From contig CALMWN010000200.1 of assembly GCA_937873555.1 (NCBI GenBank), forward strand, positions 1 to 15,774: a DNA stretch of 15,774 nucleotides, read 5' to 3'. The notes under the pieces were generated by a model, which had not been told where the DNA came from, made no database searches, and saw only the letters and a list, made by a program, of their open reading frames with translations. Below, one piece after another: positions 6,025 through 14,452 of the stretch. The position numbers and the translations under genes are program-made. How positions within the stretch are numbered: position 1 is the stretch's first letter; every line of letters begins with the position of its first letter. The DNA is from an uncultured Clostridia bacterium (GTDB lineage: Bacteria; Bacillota; Clostridia; Acetivibrionales; CALMWN01).

Positions 6025-6056
6025 CCCTTTATTCTTTCAAGGATAAAGGGCTTTTT
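6025..6056 (+). terminator. Riboswitch-controlled intrinsic terminator
   Basis: CCCTTTATTC (6025-6034) pairs with GGATAAAGGG (6041-6050), 10 bp with one G-U and a 6-nt loop, followed by CTTTTTATTT. It lies between the aptamer and the cbiC ribosome binding site. An upstream segment GGAAGAAT (5991-5998) can pair with ATTCTTTC (6031-6038) to break this stem, giving a clear antiterminator. The same segment can instead pair with TGATCTTC next to the aptamer, which explains how ligand binding would favour termination. Confidence 0.85.
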
Positions 6057-6081
6057 ATTTACTTTAAACAGGAGAATAAAC

Positions 6082-6708
6082 ATGCTTGACAAGATTGAGA
6101 TTGTGAACCCTGCAGATATCGAGAAAAGAAGCTTTGAAATACTTTCCGGCATACTGGGGGACAGAGCCTTTCCAAAGCTTCATGAGCCTGTAATAAAAAG
6201 GGTAATACATACTACGGCGGACTTTGAATATGCTGACATTTTAAATATCAGTCCGGGTGCTGTTGAAGCAGGGCTTGAGGCAATAAAGTCAGGCTTTAAC
6301 ATAGTAACGGACACAAAAATGGCAGCCGCAGGTATCAACAAAAAAAAGTTATCGTCTTATGGCGGTCAGGTCGCATGCTTTATGGACGATGAAAATATTG
6401 CTCTGGATGCAAAACAAAAAAACGTAACACGAGCGTCACTTTGCATGGAAAAGGCCTCGGATGATCCGAAAAACGGTATTTTTGTAATAGGTAATGCCCC
6501 AACTGCGCTTATCAGGCTATATGAACTGATAGCTCAGGGGTTGGCCTCACCTTTTCTTGTCATAGGTGTTCCGGTAGGGTTTGTGAATGTTGTTGAATCA
6601 AAGGAGCTCATAAAGAAGGCCGGCATTCCGTTTATCATATCGGAAGGCAGGAAGGGCGGCAGCAATGTAGCCGCTGCGATAGTGAATGCAATGCTGTATA
6701 TGCTGTAA
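6082..6708 (+). CDS. cbiC: Cobalt-precorrin-8 methylmutase CbiC
   Basis: CbiC moves the methyl group from C11 to C12 of cobalt-precorrin-8, giving cobyrinic acid, the last step of ring remodelling in the anaerobic B12 pathway. The 208-residue length is normal. The catalytic histidine is His43 in RVIHTTAD; FEYADILNIS, the TDTKMAAAGI segment, VIGNAPTAL and the C-terminal GVPVGFVNVVESKE and GRKGGSNVAAA blocks are all family signatures. AGGAG lies 7 nt before the ATG and just beyond the terminator, so this is the first gene controlled by the riboswitch. cbiD follows after 15 nt. Confidence 0.97.
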   Translation: MLDKIEIVNPADIEKRSFEILSGILGDRAFPKLHEPVIKRVIHTTADFEYADILNISPGAVEAGLEAIKSGFNIVTDTKMAAAGINKKKLSSYGGQVACFMDDENIALDAKQKNVTRASLCMEKASDDPKNGIFVIGNAPTALIRLYELIAQGLASPFLVIGVPVGFVNVVESKELIKKAGIPFIISEGRKGGSNVAAAIVNAMLYML

Positions 6709-6723
6709 GCTGGAGACAAAAGC

Positions 6724-7851
6724 ATGATGGATTATGTCACAATTAACGGAAAAAAGTACAGGAAGGGTTATACAACCGGCTCCTGTGCGGCAGCTGCCGC
6801 CAGGGCTGCTGTGAAGATGCTCTTTGACGGCACTGCTGTGGAACAGGTTGAAATAGATACGCCTGCAGGGGTAAGACTGAACCTTCCGGTTTCGGATATA
6901 TGCCTGAGGGGGGATAGTGCAAGTTGTGCCGTAATAAAGGATGGAGGAGACGATCCTGATGCAACCACCGGCCTGAAAATATTTGCAAGGGCGGTAGAGA
7001 TAAATGACAGGAGCATAAGCATAACTTCCGGAGAAGGGATAGGGATAGTCACTCTGCCGGGTTTGAAAGTCCCGGTGGGCCAGCCGGCAATCAATCCCGT
7101 TCCAATGAAAATGATTCTTAAGGAAGTCGGTGAGGTTTTGCCGGAAGGCAGAGGTGTTGAGGTGTGTATAACTGTTCCCGGCGGAGAAGAGGCAGCCCGG
7201 AAGACCTATAACCCAAAGCTCGGGATCAAGGGGGGGATTTCCATCCTTGGAACTTCGGGCATTGTAGAGCCTATGTCGGAGGAAGCATGGAAGGAATCGC
7301 TGGAGCTTGAACTGAAAATTATGGCCGAAAAGGGCTTTAAACAGCTCGTGTTTACTTCGGGGAATTACGGCAGAGATTTTGCTGTTGAAAAATTAGGAAT
7401 TGATGATGCATGTATAATCAAGATAAGCAACTTCGTGGGTTTTATGCTGGACAAGGCTTCCGAGAACGGTATGGAGGAAATACTGCTGGTTGGACATCCG
7501 GGCAAGCTGGTAAAGGTTGCGGCGGGTATATTCCATACTCACAGCAGGGTGGCTGATGCCAGGATGGAAATTCTGGCAGCTTATGCAGCCCTTGAAGGTG
7601 CGTCAGGGGAAGTTACCGGACATATATACGGCTGCAGGACAACGGATGCTGCGGATGAAATTATCCGCATATACGGGTTGGAGCGGGTTTATGAAAGAAT
7701 AACCTCAAATGTGTCCAGAAGATGCAGCGAGTACACTTTTAATAAAATCAAAGTGGGTACGGTTCTGTTCAATTCTTCAGATACACTGTTGTACATTGAT
7801 GAGCCCGGAAAGGGAATATTGGAAAGGGTAAGGAGCAGTCATGAAGAATAA
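6724..7851 (+). CDS. cbiD: Cobalt-precorrin-5B C1-methyltransferase CbiD
   Basis: CbiD uses S-adenosylmethionine to methylate C1 of cobalt-precorrin-5B; it belongs to the cobalt-early (anaerobic) route and is unrelated to the other ring methylases. The 375 residues are of normal length. Signatures are KGYTTGSCAAAAARAAV (14-30), KDGGDDPDATTG (72-83), GEGIGIVTLPGLKVPVG with PAINPVP (103-127) and GGISILGTSGIVEPMS. GGAG at 6712-6715 is 8 nt before the first of two adjacent ATG codons. The 3' end overlaps the start of cbiET by 11 nt, with the cbiET ribosome binding site AGGAG inside the last cbiD codons, so translation is probably coupled. Confidence 0.97.
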   Translation: MMDYVTINGKKYRKGYTTGSCAAAAARAAVKMLFDGTAVEQVEIDTPAGVRLNLPVSDICLRGDSASCAVIKDGGDDPDATTGLKIFARAVEINDRSISITSGEGIGIVTLPGLKVPVGQPAINPVPMKMILKEVGEVLPEGRGVEVCITVPGGEEAARKTYNPKLGIKGGISILGTSGIVEPMSEEAWKESLELELKIMAEKGFKQLVFTSGNYGRDFAVEKLGIDDACIIKISNFVGFMLDKASENGMEEILLVGHPGKLVKVAAGIFHTHSRVADARMEILAAYAALEGASGEVTGHIYGCRTTDAADEIIRIYGLERVYERITSNVSRRCSEYTFNKIKVGTVLFNSSDTLLYIDEPGKGILERVRSSHEE

Positions 7852-9070
7852 GCTGCATATAGTGGGGATAGGGCCGGGCCAGAAGGACCTGATCCATCCT
7901 GCCGCAGAAAAAATAATAGGTGAAAGCGATGTATTGATTGGCGGTAAACGCAACCTTGAGCTGTTCAGCCATATGAAGAAGGAAATTGTTGTGATAGGCA
8001 GCAACCTTGGCGAAATTAAAACCTACATTGAACAGAACCTGGGAAAAAAGAAAATTGCCGTGATAGCAACCGGGGATCCTGGGATCTACAGTGTTATGGG
8101 GTATTTGAAAACAAACCTGGCAGATGTTGAACTTGAAGTTTTACCGGGCATAAGCTCACTGCAGTATTTATGCAGCAAGCTTGGGCTCTCGTGGGAGGAT
8201 ATGTACATAACAAGCTTTCATGGGAGGGAACAGACCGGCTTGAAGGATATTATCGCCAATAATGACAAGGTTGCCATATTCACAGGAGGCAACTGCACTC
8301 CTGCGGTTGTGTGTTCCAAACTGGCCGGTATGGGACTGGAAGGTATTAAAATTGCGGTGGGGGAGAACCTTTCCTACGGTGACGAAAGAGTTGTGGAAGG
8401 CACTCCTGAAGAAATAGCGGAAATGGATTTCAAAGAGCTTACTCTTATGATAGTGCAGCATAAGGAAGGTTTTTCAGCAGGAGCCCGTGCCTGGAATTAT
8501 ACAACTCCGGGTTTGCCGGATGAAATGTTTGTCCGTGGAGATGTGCCGATGACCAAGGAGGAAATCAGGGCAGTATCTCTGTCAAAGTTAAGGCTTGAGA
8601 AAAACAGCATTATATATGATATAGGAGCAGGCACAGGTTCGGTTTCCATTGAATGTGCTCTGAATGCCGGGAACGGCAAGGTGTTTGCTGTGGAAAAAAA
8701 TATTGAAGCTATTGAGCTGATAGAAAATAATATTAAAAAATTCGGTGTAAGCAACATTCATGTCATTCAAGGCGAGGCTCCGTATGTTTTAAGTGGACTG
8801 CCAGAACCGGACAGGGTATTTGTAGGAGGAAGCTCGGGAAACATGAATGAAATCCTGGGTTGGATTGCCGGAACGGTCAAACCTGTCAGAGTTGTGGCAA
8901 ATGCAGTTACCATAGAATCTGTTTTCGAGACCATAGACGGCTTTGAAAAGAAAGGGTTTAAAAACCTGGATATTGCCAGCGTATCGGTTGCCCGGGCAAA
9001 GACGGTTGGCAGGAAGCATTTGATGCAGGCCCTAAACCCGGTATATATAATAAGCGCGGAAAAATTGTAG
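7841..9070 (+). CDS. cbiET: CbiE-CbiT fusion: C5/C15 methylase and decarboxylase
   Basis: A 409-residue bifunctional enzyme, equivalent to CobL of aerobes. Residues 1 to about 210 are CbiE, a tetrapyrrole (corrin) methylase: HIVGIGPGQKDLIHPAA, ATGDPGIYS (76-84) and LEVLPGISSLQYL. From about 226 (PDEMFVRGDVPMTKEEIRAV) it is CbiT, a class I Rossmann methyltransferase with the SAM loop YDIGAGTGSVSIECA (259-273). The protein methylates C5 and C15 of cobalt-precorrin-7/6B and decarboxylates the C12 acetate side chain. In several species the two parts are separate genes; here they are fused with a short linker. It starts with AGGAG 5 nt upstream, inside the end of cbiD. Confidence 0.96.
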   Translation: MKNKLHIVGIGPGQKDLIHPAAEKIIGESDVLIGGKRNLELFSHMKKEIVVIGSNLGEIKTYIEQNLGKKKIAVIATGDPGIYSVMGYLKTNLADVELEVLPGISSLQYLCSKLGLSWEDMYITSFHGREQTGLKDIIANNDKVAIFTGGNCTPAVVCSKLAGMGLEGIKIAVGENLSYGDERVVEGTPEEIAEMDFKELTLMIVQHKEGFSAGARAWNYTTPGLPDEMFVRGDVPMTKEEIRAVSLSKLRLEKNSIIYDIGAGTGSVSIECALNAGNGKVFAVEKNIEAIELIENNIKKFGVSNIHVIQGEAPYVLSGLPEPDRVFVGGSSGNMNEILGWIAGTVKPVRVVANAVTIESVFETIDGFEKKGFKNLDIASVSVARAKTVGRKHLMQALNPVYIISAEKL

Positions 9071-9103
9071 GGTGTAAATATAACACATTTATGGAGGTCC
9101 AGA

Positions 9104-9811
9104 ATGTCAGGTACATTATACGGAGTAGGCATAGGTCCGGGAGACCCGGAACTGGTTACACTTAAAGCTAAGAGAATTCTTGAGTCCGCAGATTACATTG
9201 CTGTTCCCAAAACGGCTTCCGAAAGGGGAAGCCAGGCATTATCAATAGTTGAGAAGGTATTGGAGTGTGAAAAGGAAATAATTGAATTGCTGTTTCCTAT
9301 GAGCTTTGATGAAAAACTTCTGGGAGAGAGCTGGAACAGCGCGCTGGCCCAGCTTAAGGAAAAGCTTGACGACGGCAGGGATGTGGCATTTATTACCCTG
9401 GGGGATCCAACCATATACAGTACCTATATGTATATGCATAAAACCCTCAAGCAGCAAGGCTATAACATCGAAATAATACCCGGTATAACTTCCTTCTGTG
9501 CTTCTGCTGCGCGTGCAGGCATCAGTCTGGGAGAAAACAGGGAATCAATCGCCATAGTGCCTTCAGCATATGAGTGCGAGAACCTTGGTGATATACTTGA
9601 CGGTTTTGACAACATAGTACTGATGAAGGTGGCTAAGGCATTACCCTCACTGAAAGACAAGCTGGAAAAGAAGGGTTTATCCGATAAAGCGGTTGTTGTA
9701 AGTAAATGCGGATTTGGTGACGAACTGGTGGAATATGACCTCGAAAAGGCTTCAGAAATGAAGCTGAGTTATTTTACAACTATGATAATCAAGAAGAATG
9801 GAGTAAGGTAA
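9104..9811 (+). CDS. cbiL: Cobalt-precorrin-2 C20-methyltransferase CbiL
   Basis: CbiL adds a methyl group at C20 of cobalt-sirohydrochlorin (cobalt-factor II), the first step after cobalt insertion; CobI is the aerobic homologue. The 235 residues form one corrin-methylase domain: GVGIGPGDPELVTLKAKRIL (7-26), the VPK segment at 34-36 typical of CbiL/CobI, LGDPTIYSTYMY (99-110), and IIPGITSFCASAARAG. GGAGG lies about 7 nt before the ATG. The 33-nt gap from cbiET is the longest between early genes of the operon, with no hairpin in it. The next gene starts 3 nt after its stop. Confidence 0.95.
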   Translation: MSGTLYGVGIGPGDPELVTLKAKRILESADYIAVPKTASERGSQALSIVEKVLECEKEIIELLFPMSFDEKLLGESWNSALAQLKEKLDDGRDVAFITLGDPTIYSTYMYMHKTLKQQGYNIEIIPGITSFCASAARAGISLGENRESIAIVPSAYECENLGDILDGFDNIVLMKVAKALPSLKDKLEKKGLSDKAVVVSKCGFGDELVEYDLEKASEMKLSYFTTMIIKKNGVR

Positions 9812-9814
9812 GGT

Positions 9815-10567
9815 ATGATATATTTTATAGGAGCAGGCCCCGGAGACCCTGATTTGATTACGGTTAAGGGTAAAAAGCTGATTGAGCGTGCGGACATAGT
9901 CATTTATGCGGGGTCGCTTGTTAATAAAGCGATACTGGACTGTGCAAAAAGCGGCTGTGAAATTCATAACAGTGCAGAAATGACACTGGAAGAAGTTATC
10001 TCGGTTATGGAGAAGGGTGAGGCGGAGAAAAAAATGACTGCCAGGGTACATACCGGCGACCCTTCCGTTTATGGAGCGATAAGAGAACAGATAGATATAC
10101 TGGACAGCCGCAATATATGCTATGAGATAATCCCGGGCGTAAGTTCCTTTTGTGCCGCTGCCGCAGCGTTAAGGAAGGAATACACACTGCCGGGAGTGAC
10201 TCAGACGGTCATCCTTACAAGGATGGAAGGCAGGACAGCGGTGCCTGAGAAGGAAAAAATAGAGAGCCTTGCGGCTCATAATGCTACCATGGTTGTATTT
10301 TTAAGTGTCAATATGATGGATGACCTTGTGGAAAGGCTGAAGACATCCTACCCTGAATCGACACCGATAGCTGTTGTGTATAAGGCCTCCTGGCCCGAGC
10401 AGAAGATAATAAGAGGTACTCTTGAAAACATTGCAGGCCTAGTAAAAGCAGCTGGAGTGAGAAAGACGGCATTGATAGTTGTGGGAGACTTTCTTGGGGA
10501 TGAATATGAGCTGTCAAAGCTGTATGATAAGAACTTCAGCCATGAATACAGGAGAGCGGGAGAATGA
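9815..10567 (+). CDS. cbiF: Cobalt-precorrin-4 C11-methyltransferase CbiF
   Basis: CbiF methylates C11 of cobalt-precorrin-4 (CobM in aerobes). The 250-residue corrin-methylase domain shows IGAGPGDPDLITVKGKKLI (5-23), YAGSLV (31-36), HTGDPSVYGAI (79-89), EIIPGVSSFCAAAAAL and the strongly diagnostic LPGVTQTVILTRMEGR (125-140), followed later by YKASWPEQKI. It starts only 3 nt after the cbiL stop, and its ribosome binding site (GGAGTAAGG) overlaps the end of cbiL. Its stop shares ATGA with the start of cbiG, so the pair is almost surely translationally coupled; CbiG acts on the CbiF product. Confidence 0.96.
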   Translation: MIYFIGAGPGDPDLITVKGKKLIERADIVIYAGSLVNKAILDCAKSGCEIHNSAEMTLEEVISVMEKGEAEKKMTARVHTGDPSVYGAIREQIDILDSRNICYEIIPGVSSFCAAAAALRKEYTLPGVTQTVILTRMEGRTAVPEKEKIESLAAHNATMVVFLSVNMMDDLVERLKTSYPESTPIAVVYKASWPEQKIIRGTLENIAGLVKAAGVRKTALIVVGDFLGDEYELSKLYDKNFSHEYRRAGE

Positions 10568-11610
10568 AGACTGCAGTCATAGCCCTGACGAAAAACGGGT
10601 CGCAAATGGCCAGGCATATAGCTTCAAAGCTTGATGCAGATGTTTATTTGAAAAGGGAGTTCATGGATCACATCGATACCGAAGGCAGGATTAAGCCTTT
10701 GGATGGAGATTTCGGAGCTTTTGCAGGCTGTGTCTTTAATAGCTATGAAGCCCTGGTATTTGTTATGGCCTGCGGTATTGTTGTAAGGGCCATTGCTCCA
10801 TATTTGAAGGATAAAAGACAGGACCCCGCCGTTGTAGTGACAGATGAGAAGGGAAGATTTGCAATCAGCCTGATTTCAGGCCATATAGGAGGAGCGAACA
10901 AACTGGCTGAGAGTATCGCAGGGCTGACAGGCGGAAGTGCGGTAATAACAACAGCTACAGACGTCAACAATATGCTTGCGTTTGACGTGTTTGCAAAAGA
11001 TAACGACTGTGTTATTGAGAATATGAATGATCTTAAGCATATAAGCAGCGAACTGGTTAACGGAGGAAAAGTGGCACTTTGCAGCGACTATCCTCTGGAC
11101 GGTGTATCCCGGGATAATATAATCATATGCAGTGACAGCAGGAGATACAAGTGCTCTGTTGTGCTGTCCAACAGGAAGGTAATAGAATCCGGCCCGGGAA
11201 AAACCCTTGTGATAAGGCCCAAAAACCTGATAATCGGCTTTGGCTGCAAAAGAGGGGTATCGAGTGAGGATGTACAAAATGCTGTTTTGGACTTTTTATC
11301 TGTAAATAATAAAAGTATGCTTTCGGTAAAATGTATTGCTACTGTGGATTTGAAACAGGATGAAGCCGGATTGCTTGAGTTTTGCAGGGAGCATCGGCTT
11401 CCTTTGAAAATTATTCACCGTGATGCGGTAAGTAAGGTTGAAAACATGTTTTCCGGCTCTGACTTTGTGAAGGAGAAAATCGGAGTTGCAGGTGTAGCGG
11501 AACCATGCGCGGTTTTAGCCGGTGACAGGGCTGAGTTGATCTGCAAAAAGACGGTATATAGAGGAATTACGCTGGCGATGTCGCAAGAGGAGAAGATTTA
11601 CCACATATGA
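10564..11610 (+). CDS. cbiG: Cobalt-precorrin-5A hydrolase CbiG
   Basis: CbiG opens the delta-lactone of cobalt-precorrin-5A and releases the C20 carbon as acetaldehyde, giving cobalt-precorrin-5B; it has no aerobic equivalent of the same mechanism, so it marks the anaerobic route. The 348 residues hold an N-terminal domain, the hallmark VMACGIVVRAIAPYLKDKRQDPAVVV block with SLISGHIGGANKLA (67-115), and a C-terminal CbiG/CobE domain starting near 220 (NLIIGFGCKRGVSSEDV). It overlaps cbiF by 4 nt and hemA by 4 nt. Some clostridia carry CbiG fused to a methylase; here it is free-standing. Confidence 0.96.
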   Translation: MKTAVIALTKNGSQMARHIASKLDADVYLKREFMDHIDTEGRIKPLDGDFGAFAGCVFNSYEALVFVMACGIVVRAIAPYLKDKRQDPAVVVTDEKGRFAISLISGHIGGANKLAESIAGLTGGSAVITTATDVNNMLAFDVFAKDNDCVIENMNDLKHISSELVNGGKVALCSDYPLDGVSRDNIIICSDSRRYKCSVVLSNRKVIESGPGKTLVIRPKNLIIGFGCKRGVSSEDVQNAVLDFLSVNNKSMLSVKCIATVDLKQDEAGLLEFCREHRLPLKIIHRDAVSKVENMFSGSDFVKEKIGVAGVAEPCAVLAGDRAELICKKTVYRGITLAMSQEEKIYHI

Positions 11611-12869
11611 ATATTTATACGTCAGGGGTAAATTACAGGAATACGCCCCTTGAGATCCGTGAAAAATTGAGTTTAGGAGGACAGGAGCAAAGGCTATTGT
11701 TGGAAAAGCTTGCTTTGCTTCCGCACGTCAGTGAATGTATCATCCTTTCAACCTGCAACAGGACAGAAGTTTATGTTTATTCGGAATCCGGAGAATTTGA
11801 AAACAGCTCGGTAGAAAAGCTTTTATGTGAGTTTAAAAACCAGGATGTATTCGGGTTCAGGAAATATTTTTACAACTATAAAGGGGTCAAAGCAGTAAAA
11901 CATCTTTTCAAGGTTGCATGCGGACTTGATTCGCTGGTGCTTGGAGAGGACCAGATACTCAACCAGGTTAAAAGCGCCCATGAGCTTTCAATGGAGCTGG
12001 GAACAAGTTCGAGTGTCATGAACAGGCTTTTCAGGGAAGCTGTTACCTCAGCCAAGAGGATTAAAACCGATACAGCCATCTCAAAAAGTCCGGTTTCAAT
12101 AGGTTCACTGGCAGTAAAACTGATAGAAGAGTTAGCCGATGGAGAATTAGGTAATAAAAGCGCTCTGATAATAGGAACCGGCAAGATGGGTACTATTGCT
12201 TTGAAAAATCTGGCTTCAAAGGGCTTGCACAATATATATGTGACCAACAGGACACACGGAAAGGCTCACACGCTGTCAAAGGAACATTCAAATGTAAAGG
12301 CTGTTGATTATGATAAAAGGTATTCAATCATCGACAGATGCGACATAGTAATAAGCTGCACCTCCAGCCCCCATTATACCATAACCGGAGATATGCTTGA
12401 AAAGGCGGTCGGAGGCAGGAGAAAAAGGATATTCATCGACCTGGCAGTGCCAAGGGATTTTGACATATCAATAAGGGATATTGAGGGTGTAGTATATTAT
12501 GATATCGATGATTTAAAAAGTATTGCAGAGAGGAATATCGGAAGAAGAACCGGTGAGGCTGCAAGGGCTGAGGATATTATAAATGAAAATGTTGAAGAAT
12601 ATGAACGCTGGTACTGGTTTCAAGGGATTATGCCAATAGTAAAAGATATACAGAAATATACTGAAAGAATAATTGATGAAAAAATAAGCTATGCAATATC
12701 AAAACTGAGAGCCGCCTCTGAGGAAGAAAAGGAGATAGTCAGGGCTTCAATTACAGGGACGGTCAATGAGATGCTTAACAAGTTTGTTTACAGCATAAGG
12801 GAGCATGCTGACAAGGAGGACGTGGAAGCGTATTTCAGGTGTCTGGGAGAGGTAATGAAGGAAAATTGA
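11607..12869 (+). CDS. hemA: Glutamyl-tRNA reductase HemA
   Basis: HemA reduces glutamyl-tRNA(Glu) with NADPH to glutamate-1-semialdehyde, the first committed step of all tetrapyrroles by the C5 route. The 420 residues match the family length. Catalytic Cys50 lies in ILSTCNRTEVY; GLDSLVLGEDQILNQVK (106-122) is the substrate-site block; IIGTGKMG (188-195) binds NADPH; FIDLAVPRDFD and the C-terminal dimerisation helices follow. The start is fixed by the MNIYTSGVNYRNTPLEIREKL pattern. GGAG is 14 nt upstream, too far to be ideal, so translation probably depends on coupling through the ATGA overlap with cbiG. It is unusual in sitting inside a cbi operon, between cbiG and cbiH. Confidence 0.97.
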   Translation: MNIYTSGVNYRNTPLEIREKLSLGGQEQRLLLEKLALLPHVSECIILSTCNRTEVYVYSESGEFENSSVEKLLCEFKNQDVFGFRKYFYNYKGVKAVKHLFKVACGLDSLVLGEDQILNQVKSAHELSMELGTSSSVMNRLFREAVTSAKRIKTDTAISKSPVSIGSLAVKLIEELADGELGNKSALIIGTGKMGTIALKNLASKGLHNIYVTNRTHGKAHTLSKEHSNVKAVDYDKRYSIIDRCDIVISCTSSPHYTITGDMLEKAVGGRRKRIFIDLAVPRDFDISIRDIEGVVYYDIDDLKSIAERNIGRRTGEAARAEDIINENVEEYERWYWFQGIMPIVKDIQKYTERIIDEKISYAISKLRAASEEEKEIVRASITGTVNEMLNKFVYSIREHADKEDVEAYFRCLGEVMKEN

Positions 12870-12899
12870 AAGAAAACTAATGCGAACAGGAGAATCATG

Positions 12900-13640
12900 A
12901 TGGCTGGAATTTACGTTGTAGGGATCGGTCCCGGCGGTATTGAGGATATGACGCCAAGAGCCAGGACAGCTATTGAAAATGCCGATGTCATAGTCGGCTA
13001 CAGCACTTATATAGACCTTGTAAAGGATTATTTTCCGGGAAAAGTGTTCATCAATTCCGGTATGACCAGGGAGGTTGAACGGTGCAGGCTTGTACACGAA
13101 AAGGCGGAGGAAGGGCTTGAGGTTGCCCTGATCAGCAGCGGAGACAGCGGTATATATGGAATGGCTGGTATAATGCTGGAGGTGGAGAGCAGCTTCGGAA
13201 ATAGAATTCCCGTTGAGATCATTCCCGGCATAACAGCTGCAAGTGCTGCAGCTGGAGTTCTCGGCGCACCGCTCATGCATGACTTTTCAGTTATAAGCTT
13301 AAGCGATCTCATGACTCCATGGGAACTCATTTGTAAGCGTATTGAATACGCCTCTCTCGGAGATTTTGTCCTGTGTATCTACAATCCCAGGAGTAAAAAC
13401 CGCAGTGATTATATAAACATTGCAAGGGATATAATTTTAAAACACAGGAAGCCTTCGACACCTGTGGGAATAGTGAGGAATGCGGGCAGAAAGGATGAAA
13501 GCCATATCGTGACTACTCTTGATGGTATGCTTTCATATGAGATAGATATGTTTACCGTTGTGATTGTAGGGAATTCGCAAACCTATATCGACAACGGCAG
13601 GATTATTACTCCAAGGGGCTACAGAATCGGTCAGGAATAA
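12900..13640 (+). CDS. cbiH: Cobalt-precorrin-3 C17-methyltransferase CbiH
   Basis: CbiH methylates C17 and drives ring contraction with lactone formation, giving cobalt-precorrin-4 (CobJ in aerobes). The 246-residue corrin-methylase domain has VVGIGPGGIEDMTPRARTAI (6-25), VGYSTYIDLV (32-41), SSGDSGIYGMAG (79-90), GAPLMHDFSVISLSDLMTPW (122-141) and CIYNPRSKNR (159-168), all typical of CobJ/CbiH. No N- or C-terminal extra domain is present. Two ATG codons stand side by side at 12897 and 12900; AGGAG at 12888-12892 is 7 nt from the second, which is preferred. It is 30 nt after hemA, with no hairpin between. Confidence 0.95.
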   Translation: MAGIYVVGIGPGGIEDMTPRARTAIENADVIVGYSTYIDLVKDYFPGKVFINSGMTREVERCRLVHEKAEEGLEVALISSGDSGIYGMAGIMLEVESSFGNRIPVEIIPGITAASAAAGVLGAPLMHDFSVISLSDLMTPWELICKRIEYASLGDFVLCIYNPRSKNRSDYINIARDIILKHRKPSTPVGIVRNAGRKDESHIVTTLDGMLSYEIDMFTVVIVGNSQTYIDNGRIITPRGYRIGQE

Positions 13641-13666
13641 GAGTATGGATGTGGCGGTGATATTAA

Positions 13667-14446
13667 ATGGCGGATGTAGTTGTAATTGCAGGTACAAAAG
13701 ATGCCAGGCAGATTGCCTGCGATATAGCAGGACTGGGAGTCAAGGTTGCGGCTACAGTCACCACGGAATTCGGCCGTCAGCTTTTTACAGGGAATAATGG
13801 TATAGAAATATTTGAAGGGAAGCTGGATGCTGACCAGATGGCTTGTCTGATACGGTCAACAGGTGCAAGGTGCCTGATTGACGCGTCACATCCTTTTGCG
13901 AGGGTGGCTTCGGCCAACTCCATAAAAGCCTGTCAGCAGGCGGGAATTCCCTATCTTAGGTTTGAAAGGAAAACGACTGTAGTTGATGATGGCAGGGTAC
14001 TTTTTGCTGAAACCTTTGAAGCTGCGGCAGAAAAAGCTGCTGCTTTGACTGGAAACATATTTCTTACAATAGGAAGCAATAACCTGGAGGTATTCACAAA
14101 AAAGATAGCGGATTTCAAGGACAGGCTTTTCGCAAGAGTCCTGCCCGACAGCAGGGTATTGATCAAATGCGAAGACCTGGGGCTTAACGCCGGAAACATT
14201 ATTGCACTTAAAGGGCCGTTTTCGGTGGAAATAAATATTGAAATGCTGAAATACTGTAATGCCAAGGTGCTTGTCACCAAGGACAGCGGCGAAACCGGAG
14301 GGGTTGAAGACAAGCTTGAAGCAGCAATGAGGCTTGGGATAACAGCTATAGTGGTTCAGCGGCCGGAAATAGAGTATACTGATAAGGTAGACAGCATAGC
14401 TGACGTTCTGAAGTTTGTCAAAAAGACGGTTGTAATGGGGAGGTAA
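13667..14446 (+). CDS. cbiJ: Cobalt-precorrin-6A reductase CbiJ
   Basis: CbiJ (CobK in aerobes) reduces the macrocycle of cobalt-precorrin-6A to 6B with a nicotinamide cofactor. The 259 residues are of normal length. Visible are the N-terminal nucleotide-binding strand VVVIAGTKDARQIA (4-17), the family signature IDASHPFA (71-78), PYLRFER (95-101), LTIGSNNLEVF and the C-terminal VTKDSGETGGVEDKLEAA. The ATG at 13667 has GGCGGTGAT about 8 nt upstream, a weaker site than most in the operon. The stop lies 6 nt before sirC, and the last codons ATG-GGG-AGG serve as the sirC ribosome binding site. Confidence 0.95.
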   Translation: MADVVVIAGTKDARQIACDIAGLGVKVAATVTTEFGRQLFTGNNGIEIFEGKLDADQMACLIRSTGARCLIDASHPFARVASANSIKACQQAGIPYLRFERKTTVVDDGRVLFAETFEAAAEKAAALTGNIFLTIGSNNLEVFTKKIADFKDRLFARVLPDSRVLIKCEDLGLNAGNIIALKGPFSVEINIEMLKYCNAKVLVTKDSGETGGVEDKLEAAMRLGITAIVVQRPEIEYTDKVDSIADVLKFVKKTVVMGR

Positions 14447-14452
14447 TATAAT

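Noticed and set aside
5802..6152. 116-codon minus-strand open frame over the riboswitch
   Set aside because: The conserved aptamer and terminator account for the sequence; the frame also runs into the cbiC start region in antisense.
12747..13280. 177-codon minus-strand open frame
   Set aside because: It is antisense to the end of hemA and the start of cbiH, has no motif, and is explained by codon composition of the real genes.
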